Source: Roseivirga echinicomitans (lineage in GTDB: Bacteria; Bacteroidota; Bacteroidia; Cytophagales; Cyclobacteriaceae). Taken from it: a stretch of DNA of 64,000 bases. Under the pieces are notes generated by a model. The model had not been told where the DNA came from, did no database searches, and saw only the letters and a program-made list of their open reading frames with translations. This document shows positions 34,483 through 42,326 of the stretch, piece after piece. Each line of letters starts with the position of its first letter. Within the stretch, counting starts at the first letter, position 1. Position numbers and translations under genes: made by a program. Location of the stretch: the NCBI RefSeq assembly GCF_001592935.1, contig NZ_LRDB01000050.1:434001-498000 (forward strand), written 5' to 3'.

Positions 34483-35412
34483 TTAAGCCAAGTTATCCAA
34501 TACAGTCATTACTTCTTTTACGTGTCCTTCAGAAACTTTCAAAAGCGCCATTTCTTCAGCGTTCAAATCAAGCTCAATTACTTTCTCAACACCGTTTTTA
34601 CCCAAAATTACTGGCACTCCTAAGTAGCAATCTTTGATTCCGTATTCACCCTCTAGTTTGATACAAACTGGGAATACTCTTCTCTGATCTCTTGCAATTG
34701 CTTCCACCATTTGAGCTGCAGCAGATCCTGGTGCATACCAAGCTGAAGTACCCATTAGTTTCACCAATTCACCACCACCAGTTTTAGTTCTCTGGATAAT
34801 AGCATCAAGCTCTTCCTTACCGATCAACTCAGTTACAGGAATACCACCTACAGTAGTATAACGAGGAAGTGGCACCATAGTGTCACCATGGCCGCCCATC
34901 AATACTGCTTGGATATCTTTTGGAGATACGTTTAAAGCCTCAGCTAAAAAAGCTCTGTATCTTGCGGTATCTAAAATACCAGCCATACCCATTACTCTAG
35001 TTCTTGGGAATTTAGAAGTAATGTGCGCTTGGTAAGTCATTACGTCCAAAGGATTTGAAACGATAATGATGATTGCATCTGGAGAATGTTTTACAACATT
35101 TTCAGTTACACTTTTAACAATACCAGCGTTGGTTTGAATTAAATCATCCCTGGTCATACCCGGTTTTCTTGGTAAACCCGAAGTGATAACTACAACATCA
35201 GAGCCTGCTGTTTTAGCATAATCGTTGGTAGAACCAACTGTTCTTGTGTCATAAAGATTGATAGGAGCTTTTTGCCAAATATCTAATGCTTTTCCTTCTG
35301 CAACACCTTCTTTAATGTCCAAAAGCACCACTTCGTTGGCAATTTCTCTGTAGGCCAAAACGTCTGCGCAGGTTGCGCCCACATTTCCGGCACCGACTAC
35401 TGTAACTTTCAT
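34483..35412 (-). CDS. mdh: Malate dehydrogenase
   Basis: NAD-dependent enzyme of the citric acid cycle, interconverting malate and oxaloacetate. The dinucleotide fold opens with VVGAGNVGATCADVLA, and the Asp in LLDIKEG selects NAD. PRKPGMTRDDL carries the substrate Arg that separates malate from lactate dehydrogenases (Arg82, with Arg88). IVSNPLDVMTY and GGHGDTMVPL with catalytic His175 follow. The length of 309 residues is that of the LDH-like MDH class common in Bacteroidota. The ATG at 35412 is preceded by a perfect -7 box and a leader of about 34 bases. Confidence 0.96.
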   Translation of the reverse strand: MKVTVVGAGNVGATCADVLAYREIANEVVLLDIKEGVAEGKALDIWQKAPINLYDTRTVGSTNDYAKTAGSDVVVITSGLPRKPGMTRDDLIQTNAGIVKSVTENVVKHSPDAIIIIVSNPLDVMTYQAHITSKFPRTRVMGMAGILDTARYRAFLAEALNVSPKDIQAVLMGGHGDTMVPLPRYTTVGGIPVTELIGKEELDAIIQRTKTGGGELVKLMGTSAWYAPGSAAAQMVEAIARDQRRVFPVCIKLEGEYGIKDCYLGVPVILGKNGVEKVIELDLNAEEMALLKVSEGHVKEVMTVLDNLA

Positions 35413-35449
35413 AGGGTATACTGGATTTGATTTAAATTAATTCGATGAG

Positions 35450-35457
35450 CAAAGATA
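35450..35457 (-). promoter_or_regulatory. -7 box TATCTTTG of mdh
   Basis: Perfect TAnnTTTG on the minus strand, between the end of the cNMP-binding gene and mdh, which makes mdh a separate transcript. Confidence 0.6.
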
Positions 35458-35481
35458 ACAAGTGAAACCTCTAAATGAAAC

Positions 35482-36030
35482 TTAGAGGCTACGGTTTCTT
35501 TCTGAATTGTGATGATCGGAATAGGCCTGTTTAAGTTCGAAGAAGCCAAAGGACTCTTTGTAGGCCTTAAACAAACTCTCGGTATAATGATTATAGCGTT
35601 CAATTAAACATTCCAGCACCGAAGCTTTAATTTCAGGATAGGATTCGAAGATATCCATGATGTTGCCTTGCGGCAAAACAAAGATCTCAGCATCCTCGCT
35701 AGACACAATAGCGCTATACAATCGATGATTATCCAAAACGAAAGCATTATCTCCAAAACATTCTTTTTTTCCTGCTTGGTCCAGTTCTTCAAAGGAACCA
35801 TTACGTTCTAAATTTAGAGAAACTAATCCGCGATTCACGATATATACCGCCTGACTAGGGTCTTTAGCAAAGAAAACCGCCTCATTTTTTCTGTATTTCC
35901 TGGTGTATAAATAAGGCACAAAAGCAAAAAGTTGATCATCCGTTAGTTTCCTGAAAGGCCCCACCCCTTTCAAAAAATTGATTTGTTCCTTTTCGGACTG
36001 GCTGTATGTTTTCTTAAATGGGTTATACAT
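35482..36030 (-). CDS. Cyclic-nucleotide-binding domain protein without DNA-binding domain
   Basis: Protein of 182 residues with one cNMP-binding (Crp-like) beta-roll: GPFRKLTDDQLFAFVPYLYTRKYRKNEAVFFAKDPSQAVYIVNRGLVSL, then GKKECFGDNAFVLDNHRLYSAIVSSEDAEIFVLPQGNIMDIFESYP. The stretch after the roll is a helix (about 140-165) without a helix-turn-helix, so this is not a transcription factor of the usual Crp/Fnr type. The phosphate cassette residues of a true cAMP pocket are not obvious (KKECFGDNAF in that place). It starts three bases after tilS and is surely co-transcribed. The function is unknown, perhaps a regulatory partner. Confidence 0.8.
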   Translation of the reverse strand: MYNPFKKTYSQSEKEQINFLKGVGPFRKLTDDQLFAFVPYLYTRKYRKNEAVFFAKDPSQAVYIVNRGLVSLNLERNGSFEELDQAGKKECFGDNAFVLDNHRLYSAIVSSEDAEIFVLPQGNIMDIFESYPEIKASVLECLIERYNHYTESLFKAYKESFGFFELKQAYSDHHNSERNRSL

Positions 36031-36033
36031 TAT

Positions 36034-37350
36034 CTATTTTCGGCTAATGCTTAAAACTTCTTTGGTTTGATCGTTGGTTTTAAATCGGTCGTCAATTCTA
36101 TGGCCAATCACCCAAACAATATTTTCCTCAGAAGTTAATACTCTTATCTGGTCTTTTAAGTTTAGAGGAATTTTCTGGTCAATCATAAAGTCGCTCAGTT
36201 TTTTTTTGCCTTTCATGCCCAAAGGAAAAAAGTAATCCCCCTCTTCCCAAGCCCTAACCTCCAAAGGAAAGGTCAGTTTATTGAAATCCAGAAAGGCATT
36301 TGAAGGATTTCTGTCCACCTCACTATCGCCATCCAATCGCTTTATCTCAAATGTCTGTTGAGAAAGGCTAAACTGCCCCTGCCCTTCTTCAATTAAAAGA
36401 GGCTCAAATTTCTTGGCTTGATGTGCGGTAATAAAGACATACTCCCTATCTACGAGAAATTGGTGTGAACTGGTATTGAATTTTTTTCCGGAAATACCTC
36501 CCAAGGCGACCAAAAGCTCTTTGCTCTGCTCGTAATTCAAACCAAAAGGTTTTAACAACTCCGAAAGCTGAAAAGCGCCAATGCCACTGTGAATGATTTG
36601 ATCTTTTGAAAATCGGTAACCATCAACAACTTCTTCGATATAAGGCTTTAATGCATTAATCTTCTCTTGGAAAACCCTTTCAACTTCAAGATTCTTTTCG
36701 AGCGTATTCTGAAAGGTAGCATAGAAGCCAGCATTCAATTCGGTGAAGGCTGGTATAATCTGATGTCTTAAGTAATTTCTTTTATAGTTATCCGAAGCAT
36801 TCGAGCTATCCTCTCTCCATTCAATTCCTTCTTGCTTCGCGAAGTTTTCGATTTCGTCTCTTTCAAAGCCTAAAAGTGGACGAATAATATTTTCAGATTT
36901 CGGCAACATCCCCCTTAAACCAGAAATTGATGTACCTCGGGCCAAGTTGAGTAATACGGTTTCTAAATTATCTTGGGCATGATGTGCCACGGCCAATTGA
37001 TCTAAATTCTGTTCCTTCAAAAGTTCGTTGAACCAAGCATAGCGTAAATCACGCGCAGCCATTTGAGTGGAAATCCCATGCGCTGAAGCATAAGATTTTG
37101 TGTCAAAGTGTTTTTCAAAATAGGGTATTTTCAGCCTAGAACAGGTATCTTTCACAAATTGAGCGTCTGCATCAGATTCTTCTCCCCTCAAATTAAAATT
37201 GCAATGCGCTACGGAAACATCAAAATCTGCCTGATGACAAAGGTTCAAAAGCACCATGGAATCCATGCCCCCACTCACCGCCAACAGCCACTTATTTCCC
37301 TCCGAATTGAGGGCATGCTTTTTGATAAAACTCAAAAACCTATTCAACAT
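36034..37350 (-). CDS. tilS: tRNA(Ile)-lysidine synthase
   Basis: Puts lysine on C34 of the tRNA-Ile that reads AUA, an essential step in decoding. The PP-loop SGGMDS is at residues 26-31, followed by VSVAHCNFNLRGEESDADAQFV, and the active-site stretch VAHHAQDNLETVLLNLARGTSISGLRGM. The C-terminal part ends in a TilS substrate-binding domain (EEGDYFFPLGMKGKKKLSDFMIDQKIPLNLKDQI). The length of 438 residues is normal. The ATG at 37350 lies only four bases after a perfect -7 box, so the mRNA may be leaderless. Confidence 0.95.
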   Translation of the reverse strand: MLNRFLSFIKKHALNSEGNKWLLAVSGGMDSMVLLNLCHQADFDVSVAHCNFNLRGEESDADAQFVKDTCSRLKIPYFEKHFDTKSYASAHGISTQMAARDLRYAWFNELLKEQNLDQLAVAHHAQDNLETVLLNLARGTSISGLRGMLPKSENIIRPLLGFERDEIENFAKQEGIEWREDSSNASDNYKRNYLRHQIIPAFTELNAGFYATFQNTLEKNLEVERVFQEKINALKPYIEEVVDGYRFSKDQIIHSGIGAFQLSELLKPFGLNYEQSKELLVALGGISGKKFNTSSHQFLVDREYVFITAHQAKKFEPLLIEEGQGQFSLSQQTFEIKRLDGDSEVDRNPSNAFLDFNKLTFPLEVRAWEEGDYFFPLGMKGKKKLSDFMIDQKIPLNLKDQIRVLTSEENIVWVIGHRIDDRFKTNDQTKEVLSISRK

Positions 37351-37354
37351 GAAT

Positions 37355-37362
37355 CAAAATTA
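37355..37362 (-). promoter_or_regulatory. -7 box TAATTTTG of tilS
   Basis: Perfect TAnnTTTG on the minus strand with only four bases to the ATG. With the usual distance, transcription starts within a base or two of the start codon. Confidence 0.6.
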
Positions 37363-37373
37363 GCATAAATCGA

Positions 37374-37381
37374 TAATTTTG
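37374..37381 (+). promoter_or_regulatory. -7 box TAATTTTG of the OstA-like gene
   Basis: Perfect TAnnTTTG on the plus strand, 11 bases from the oppositely oriented tilS box. The predicted leader is about ten bases. Confidence 0.6.
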
Positions 37382-37394
37382 CACTTTCGAAAAC

Positions 37395-38924
37395 ATGATC
37401 AGACCCTTATTTTTATTTTTATTTCTAATTGCTACTACTTGGGCCTCTGCCCAGAAGAGGGTACGAATCGATACTGCCGGATATCTATATTATGAAACCC
37501 TGAACGGAGAGCCACTTCAGAGGCTTGTTAGTGCAGTTAAATTGGTACAAGGCAGTACAGTGATTTATTGTGATTCCGCCTACCTCTATACCAAAACGAA
37601 TAAAGCGGTAGCCTATGGCCATGTCCGAATTATTGATACCGTAGACTCTTTAGATCTTTCGGGAGACTACATGGAGTACACAGGAAGCAATGGAATGGCC
37701 AAAATGCGCAAGAACGTTATGCTGAAGGACGATAGCACCAACCTATATACCGATTTTCTGGATTACGACCGAAACACCCAAACAGGCTATTATTATAATG
37801 GTGGCAAATTGGTCGACAGTACCAATGTATTAAAAAGTAATCGGGGATATTATTATTCAGAAACCAAATCGGCACTGTTTCTAGATTCCGTGGAGCTCAC
37901 CAATCCGGACTTTACTCTTGAAACAGATTCATTGGATTACGCAACCCTTGATAAAGTAGCCATTACAAAAGGTCGGACTTTAGCAGTTTCTGCAGATGGA
38001 GATTCACTTTCCACCAATGTTGGTTTTCTTTACAAGTCTCAAGAGAAATACAGCGAAGTATATTTCGGCTGGATCAAAACAGAAGATTACCGTATTTATG
38101 GAGATAAACTGATAGCGGATGACAGCCTGAAGTACTATCAAGGTGACATGAATGTACAAATGGAAACATTCTCCGATTCACTGACCGCTTATGGCGATCA
38201 TGTACGTTACAACAAAACTGAAAGTACTGCACTGATTTATGACAATGCCTATCTAAAGAAAATAATGAAAGGTGATAGTCTGTTTATTAAAGGCGACACC
38301 ATAAAATCGGTGCAGAATGAAGAAATTGGAAAGAAATACCTCAGTGCGTTCCATAATGTTCAGTTGTATAAATCGGACTTTCAGGGCGCAGCCGATTCGC
38401 TTTCTTACAATATGATGGATTCCACCATCTACATGTATAACTCTCCATTAATTTGGAATGCAGACAGCCAAATTTCTGCTGATTCTATTAAAATTCAATT
38501 GGCCAATAATCGAATTTCAAAAATGTTTTTGAACCAAAACTCATTTGTCATCTCACAAGACTCTTCCGAAAACTACAATCAGGTAAAAGGAAGAAAAATG
38601 GTAGTGGACTTTGATGAAGGCCTCATTAGCAAAACAGATGTCTTTGGAAATGGAGAAAGTATCTATTTCGCTTTTGATAAAAATGGAGCGTTAACGATGA
38701 ACAAATTGAGTTGTTCCAACATGGCGCTCTATTTTAACAATAATGTGGTGACCGAATTAAGGACCTATCGTGAAGTGGACGGCAGGCTTATTCCTGGACC
38801 CCAAATCGTTCAACCCGACCGTAGACTCAAAGGTTTTAAATGGCTCTTGGATCAAAAACCTACTCTTGAAGGTATCACTGGAAACCGGAAGTTGATACCA
38901 AGAGGGAAAATTAAACAGCGTTAA
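37395..38924 (+). CDS. OstA/LptA-like envelope protein
   Basis: Exported protein of 509 residues (signal peptide MIRPLFLFLFLIATTWASAQ) with the repeating short strands of the OstA/LptA fold. Examples are VSAVKLVQGSTVIYCDSAYLYTKTNKAVAYGHVRIIDTVDSLDLSGDYMEY and later similar blocks containing DSL and Y-rich turns. OstA-fold proteins form the periplasmic bridge that carries lipopolysaccharide to the outer membrane. At about three times the LptA length it could be a multi-domain bridge subunit or an LptD-independent relative, so I do not give a gene symbol. It is divergent from tilS. Confidence 0.8.
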   Translation: MIRPLFLFLFLIATTWASAQKRVRIDTAGYLYYETLNGEPLQRLVSAVKLVQGSTVIYCDSAYLYTKTNKAVAYGHVRIIDTVDSLDLSGDYMEYTGSNGMAKMRKNVMLKDDSTNLYTDFLDYDRNTQTGYYYNGGKLVDSTNVLKSNRGYYYSETKSALFLDSVELTNPDFTLETDSLDYATLDKVAITKGRTLAVSADGDSLSTNVGFLYKSQEKYSEVYFGWIKTEDYRIYGDKLIADDSLKYYQGDMNVQMETFSDSLTAYGDHVRYNKTESTALIYDNAYLKKIMKGDSLFIKGDTIKSVQNEEIGKKYLSAFHNVQLYKSDFQGAADSLSYNMMDSTIYMYNSPLIWNADSQISADSIKIQLANNRISKMFLNQNSFVISQDSSENYNQVKGRKMVVDFDEGLISKTDVFGNGESIYFAFDKNGALTMNKLSCSNMALYFNNNVVTELRTYREVDGRLIPGPQIVQPDRRLKGFKWLLDQKPTLEGITGNRKLIPRGKIKQR

Positions 38925-38993
38925 AAATGGTTAATCGCTGAATAGAAGCCAAAAAACTAGTTTTATTTGCTCAAGTAAGAGAGTTCAATAAGA

Positions 38994-39024
38994 TTGGAAT
39001 TATCGGACTTTACTAATAACTTTG
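38994..39024 (+). promoter_or_regulatory. Full promoter of the bamD operon
   Basis: TTG at 38994-38996, a spacer of 20 bases and TAACTTTG at 39017-39024, matching both parts of the Bacteroidota promoter. Only seven bases separate the box from the bamD ATG, so the leader should be about four bases. Confidence 0.7.
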
Positions 39025-39031
39025 CAGGCTT

Positions 39032-39862
39032 ATGAAAAAAACGGTATTTCTAACCCTTTTCGCAGTAATGATTTCTTTGTCAAGTTGCGCCAACCGATTG
39101 GCCAAGCTTGAAAAAAGCGATGATTACGAAGAACTATACAAAGGGGCCATTGCTTTTTATGAACAAGGTAAGTACAGCAAGGCACAAATACTTTTCGAAA
39201 AAATATCTCCTTACTACCGAGGTAATATTGAAGCAGAGAAAGTTCAGTTCTATTGGGCCTATAGTCTATACTATCAAAGGCTTTATCAACTGGCTTCTTT
39301 TCGATTCAAAAACTTCTATCAAACCTACGGAAGAAGTCAATATGCAGAAGAATCTGAGTACATGTCAGCATATGCACTTTATAAAGATGCCCCAGACGCA
39401 AACTTAGACCAAACAAGCTCAGAAGAGGCGGTAATATCAATGCAGAACTTCCTAAACAGATGGCCTGCCTCAAAGTATTATGATGATGCCAACAAAATCA
39501 TTGACGAGCTACAAGTGAGGTTCGAAACAAAAGCCTATTTGAAGGCCAAGCTTTATCATAAACTCACAACTGGATTGTCATATAAGAACTATTTAGAAGC
39601 CGCTATTGTTACGATTGAGGCTTTCAAGCATGACTTCCCGGATTCAAAATACAATGAAGAATTACTTTACTTGGCCGTTGAAACGGAATTTAAACTGGCC
39701 GACAATAGTATTCAGTCTAGAAAAAAAGAGCGATATAATAAAACCGTAGCCTTCTATAAGGAGTTTTCAGAAAGATACCCTGAAAGCGAATACATGAGCA
39801 AAGTATCAAGCTGGTATGACCAGTCATTAAAAGAATTACAAGAACTTAATAAAACGCAATAA
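39032..39862 (+). CDS. bamD: Outer membrane assembly lipoprotein BamD
   Basis: TPR lipoprotein of the Bam complex, which folds barrels into the outer membrane. The lipobox Cys is in MISLSSC (residue 19). TPR units follow: YEELYKGAIAFYEQGKYSKAQILFEKI, QFYWAYSLYYQRLYQLASFRFKNFYQTYGRSQYAEESEYM, EEAVISMQNFLNRWPASKYYDDA and YKNYLEAAIVTIEAFKHDFPDSKYNEELLYLAVETEF. The length of 276 residues is typical. The order bamD-rpoZ-coaBC-DUF4835 (recN next) is common in Bacteroidota, and rpoZ follows after two bases, so it is one operon. Confidence 0.92.
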   Translation: MKKTVFLTLFAVMISLSSCANRLAKLEKSDDYEELYKGAIAFYEQGKYSKAQILFEKISPYYRGNIEAEKVQFYWAYSLYYQRLYQLASFRFKNFYQTYGRSQYAEESEYMSAYALYKDAPDANLDQTSSEEAVISMQNFLNRWPASKYYDDANKIIDELQVRFETKAYLKAKLYHKLTTGLSYKNYLEAAIVTIEAFKHDFPDSKYNEELLYLAVETEFKLADNSIQSRKKERYNKTVAFYKEFSERYPESEYMSKVSSWYDQSLKELQELNKTQ

Positions 39863-39864
39863 TT

Positions 39865-40188
39865 ATGGCCGCAAGCGCATCAATCATTACTAGAGACACA
39901 GACAAAATAGGTGAGTCAACTGGTAACCTTTACAAATCAATTGCAGTGATCTCTAAAAGAGCTAAACAGATTGCAACTGATATGAAAGAAGAGCTAAACG
40001 GAAAACTTTCAGAGTTTGCTTCTACTGTAGATAATCTCGAAGAGATTTTTGAAAACAGAGAGCAAATTGAAATTTCTAAATTCTATGAAAGAATGCCAAA
40101 GCCTACTGCTATGGCCATAGAAGAGTTCGCCAATGACGAAATCTATTGGAGAATGAATGAAGCTGAAGAAGCTACTGAAACAAAATAA
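39865..40188 (+). CDS. rpoZ: RNA polymerase omega subunit
   Basis: Small RNA polymerase subunit of 107 residues. The omega-type helices are in STGNLYKSIAVISKRAKQIATDMKEELNGKL, and the rest is an acidic, helical tail typical for the Bacteroidota form (FYERMPKPTAMAIEEFANDEIYWR). It is divergent from proteobacterial omega, so the assignment relies on length, helix pattern and its place between bamD and coaBC, which is conserved in the phylum. It starts two bases after bamD and ends six bases before coaBC. Confidence 0.82.
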   Translation: MAASASIITRDTDKIGESTGNLYKSIAVISKRAKQIATDMKEELNGKLSEFASTVDNLEEIFENREQIEISKFYERMPKPTAMAIEEFANDEIYWRMNEAEEATETK

Positions 40189-40194
40189 TACCTA

Positions 40195-41400
40195 ATGTTA
40201 TTAAAGGGTAAGAAAATTATTCTGGGAGTAACCGGAAGTATAGCAGCTTACAAGGCTGCTATTTTCGTTAGGTTGCTAGTGAAAGAGTGCGCAGAAGTTA
40301 AGGTCATTATGACCAAAGCTGCTACTGATTTCATCCCCCCCCTAACACTTTCTACCCTTTCCAAAAACCCTGTCCTGATTGATTTCCAAAAAGACAAAAC
40401 AGGTGAATGGAATAATCACGTTGACTTAGGACTTTGGGCAGATGTCATCATCATGGCGCCTGCCAGTGCTAACACCATTGGAAAGATGGCCAACGGCCTT
40501 TGCGATAACCTGCTGTTGGCTACTTACCTTTCCGCGAGATGCCCAGTGTTTTTTGCCCCAGCCATGGATTTGGACATGTACCAACATCCATCGGTATTGG
40601 CCAATATTCAAAAACTGATTGGTTTCGGGAACCACCTTATTGAAGCTGAACATGGAGAACTAGCTAGCGGACTCATAGGGCAAGGTAGAATGGCTGAACC
40701 TGAAAATCTTGTCGCTTATCTTTCAGGTTTCTTCTTAAAGAAATCTACACTAAAAGGAAAAAAGGTAATGATTACGGCAGGCCCAACGTATGAGGCAATT
40801 GATCCTGTTCGTTTTATAGGTAACCACTCTACTGGAAAAATGGGCTTTGCCCTAGCAGAAGAAGCAGCCAACGAAGGCGCAGAAGTTACGTTAATTTCAG
40901 GCCCAACACACCTCACTATTGAACATGCAAACATCAAGCTGATTCGAGTAAAATCGGGCAATCAGATGTACGAAGCCTGTTCTACTGCCAATCAAACTTC
41001 CGACATCAATATCATGGCTGCTGCTGTGGCTGATTACACGCCCAAAACGGTAGCTGACCAAAAGATAAAGAAGAAGGGCAATGAAATGACGGTTGAGTTG
41101 GTGAAGACTACCGATATCGCCAAATCTCTTGGTGCTATTAAAAAGAAGAATCAACTCAATATCGGTTTTGCACTAGAAACCGAAGCGGAAATAGAGCACG
41201 CCCAACAAAAAATAAAAAGTAAGAATTTCGACCTTATTGTACTTAACTCGCTCAACGACAAGGGTGCAGGATTTGGTCACGACACGAATAAGATTACGAT
41301 CATTGACAATCAAAATAATATTCAGCATTTTGAGTTAAAGTCAAAAAGGGAAGTTGCCAAAGACATCATCAATGCCATCGTTCAAAAACTGGAAGCTTAG
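40195..41400 (+). CDS. coaBC: Bifunctional phosphopantothenoylcysteine decarboxylase/synthetase
   Basis: Two consecutive steps of coenzyme A synthesis in one polypeptide of 401 residues. The N-terminal flavoprotein (CoaC) part opens with [24 protein letters not shown], and [26 protein letters not shown] and [11 protein letters not shown] carry the flavin-binding and catalytic residues. The C-terminal (CoaB) part begins near [32 protein letters not shown] and includes [13 protein letters not shown] and the ending [14 protein letters not shown]. It follows rpoZ in the same operon and overlaps the start of the DUF4835 gene. Confidence 0.96.
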   Translation: MLLKGKKIILGVTGSIAAYKAAIFVRLLVKECAEVKVIMTKAATDFIPPLTLSTLSKNPVLIDFQKDKTGEWNNHVDLGLWADVIIMAPASANTIGKMANGLCDNLLLATYLSARCPVFFAPAMDLDMYQHPSVLANIQKLIGFGNHLIEAEHGELASGLIGQGRMAEPENLVAYLSGFFLKKSTLKGKKVMITAGPTYEAIDPVRFIGNHSTGKMGFALAEEAANEGAEVTLISGPTHLTIEHANIKLIRVKSGNQMYEACSTANQTSDINIMAAAVADYTPKTVADQKIKKKGNEMTVELVKTTDIAKSLGAIKKKNQLNIGFALETEAEIEHAQQKIKSKNFDLIVLNSLNDKGAGFGHDTNKITIIDNQNNIQHFELKSKREVAKDIINAIVQKLEA

Positions 41401-42289
41401 TTTCTTCGGGCTAATCTTAGCCACACTCCCACTCCAGATGGTCGCTCAAGAGCTTGACTTTACAGTGAGTGTAAATGCATCCAATGTACAGACTACTGAA
41501 AGGGCCATTTTCTCTGAAATGGAAACAGCCATGCAGCGTTTCTTCAATGATAGAGCTTGGACGAATGATAACTTTCAAGCCAACGAAAAAATCAAAGGGA
41601 ATCTAATTCTCAACATTCAAGACCAACCATCTATCGGTCAGTTTAAGGCCAATGCGCAAATTCAGATCATTAGACCTGTTTATGGGGCTTCTTATGAAAC
41701 GCTACTGTTAAACTTTGCCGACCGTGATTGGGAATTTCAATTCAGCCAAGGGCAAAACATGGATTTCAGTGAAAACAGATTCCTTAACAACATCACTTCG
41801 CTTTTGGGTTTCTATGCCTACATCGCCATTGGTTTAGATTACGACTCCTTCAGTCCATTGGGTGGAACACCTTATTTCAGATCGGCCTTAAATGTGGTCA
41901 ACAATGCACAGAATAATGGAGGTACTGGTTGGGGCCAATTTCAAAGTAGAAGAAATCGATATTGGTTAGTGGAGAACTTGGCCATCAATAGTCAATACGA
42001 GCCAGTGAGAAAAGGACTTTACGATTACCACATTAATGGTTTAGACAAATTCAAAGATGACCCAGTGGCTTCTAGGGAAACCATCAGCCAAGTCATTAAA
42101 GATATTCAAACCGTCAATGAGATACTTCCCAACGCTATATTGATTACCGCATTTTTAGATACCAAAAATGAAGAGATCACTAGCATCTTTTCAGAAGGTC
42201 AAACGAACATCAGAAAAGAGGTCTACAATGAGTTATTAAAGCTCGATCCCACACGCAGAAATAAATATCAAAAAATCGTTCAAAACTAG
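41372..42289 (+). CDS. DUF4835 family exported protein
   Basis: Exported protein of about 305 residues with a signal peptide ([26 protein letters not shown]). The mature part matches DUF4835, a Bacteroidota family: LDFTVSVNASNVQTTERAIFSEMETAMQRFFNDRAWTND, INGDIYETLLLNF-type strands and the ending RREYNELLKLDP-like helices (here NIRKEVYNELLKLDPTRRNKYQKIVQ). The function is unknown. The ATG at 41372 overlaps coaBC by 29 bases; a TTG at 41354 is a longer alternative. A close tie to the bamD operon suggests an envelope role (inference). Confidence 0.85.
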   Translation: MPSFKNWKLSFFGLILATLPLQMVAQELDFTVSVNASNVQTTERAIFSEMETAMQRFFNDRAWTNDNFQANEKIKGNLILNIQDQPSIGQFKANAQIQIIRPVYGASYETLLLNFADRDWEFQFSQGQNMDFSENRFLNNITSLLGFYAYIAIGLDYDSFSPLGGTPYFRSALNVVNNAQNNGGTGWGQFQSRRNRYWLVENLAINSQYEPVRKGLYDYHINGLDKFKDDPVASRETISQVIKDIQTVNEILPNAILITAFLDTKNEEITSIFSEGQTNIRKEVYNELLKLDPTRRNKYQKIVQN

Positions 42290-42291
42290 TA

Positions 42292-42322
42292 TTGTTGCGA
42301 GTCCATGTAATTGATACATTTG
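42292..42322 (+). promoter_or_regulatory. Promoter of recN
   Basis: TTG at 42292-42294, a spacer of 20 bases and TACATTTG at 42315-42322, the same spacing as at bamD. The ATG of recN follows after four bases, so the mRNA is predicted to be leaderless or nearly so. Confidence 0.65.
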
Positions 42323-42326
42323 TGAT

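Noticed and set aside
35482-36030. The cNMP-binding protein as the Fnr-type activator of the nitrite module
   Set aside because: It lacks a helix-turn-helix and is 14 kb away; the activator must be encoded elsewhere.
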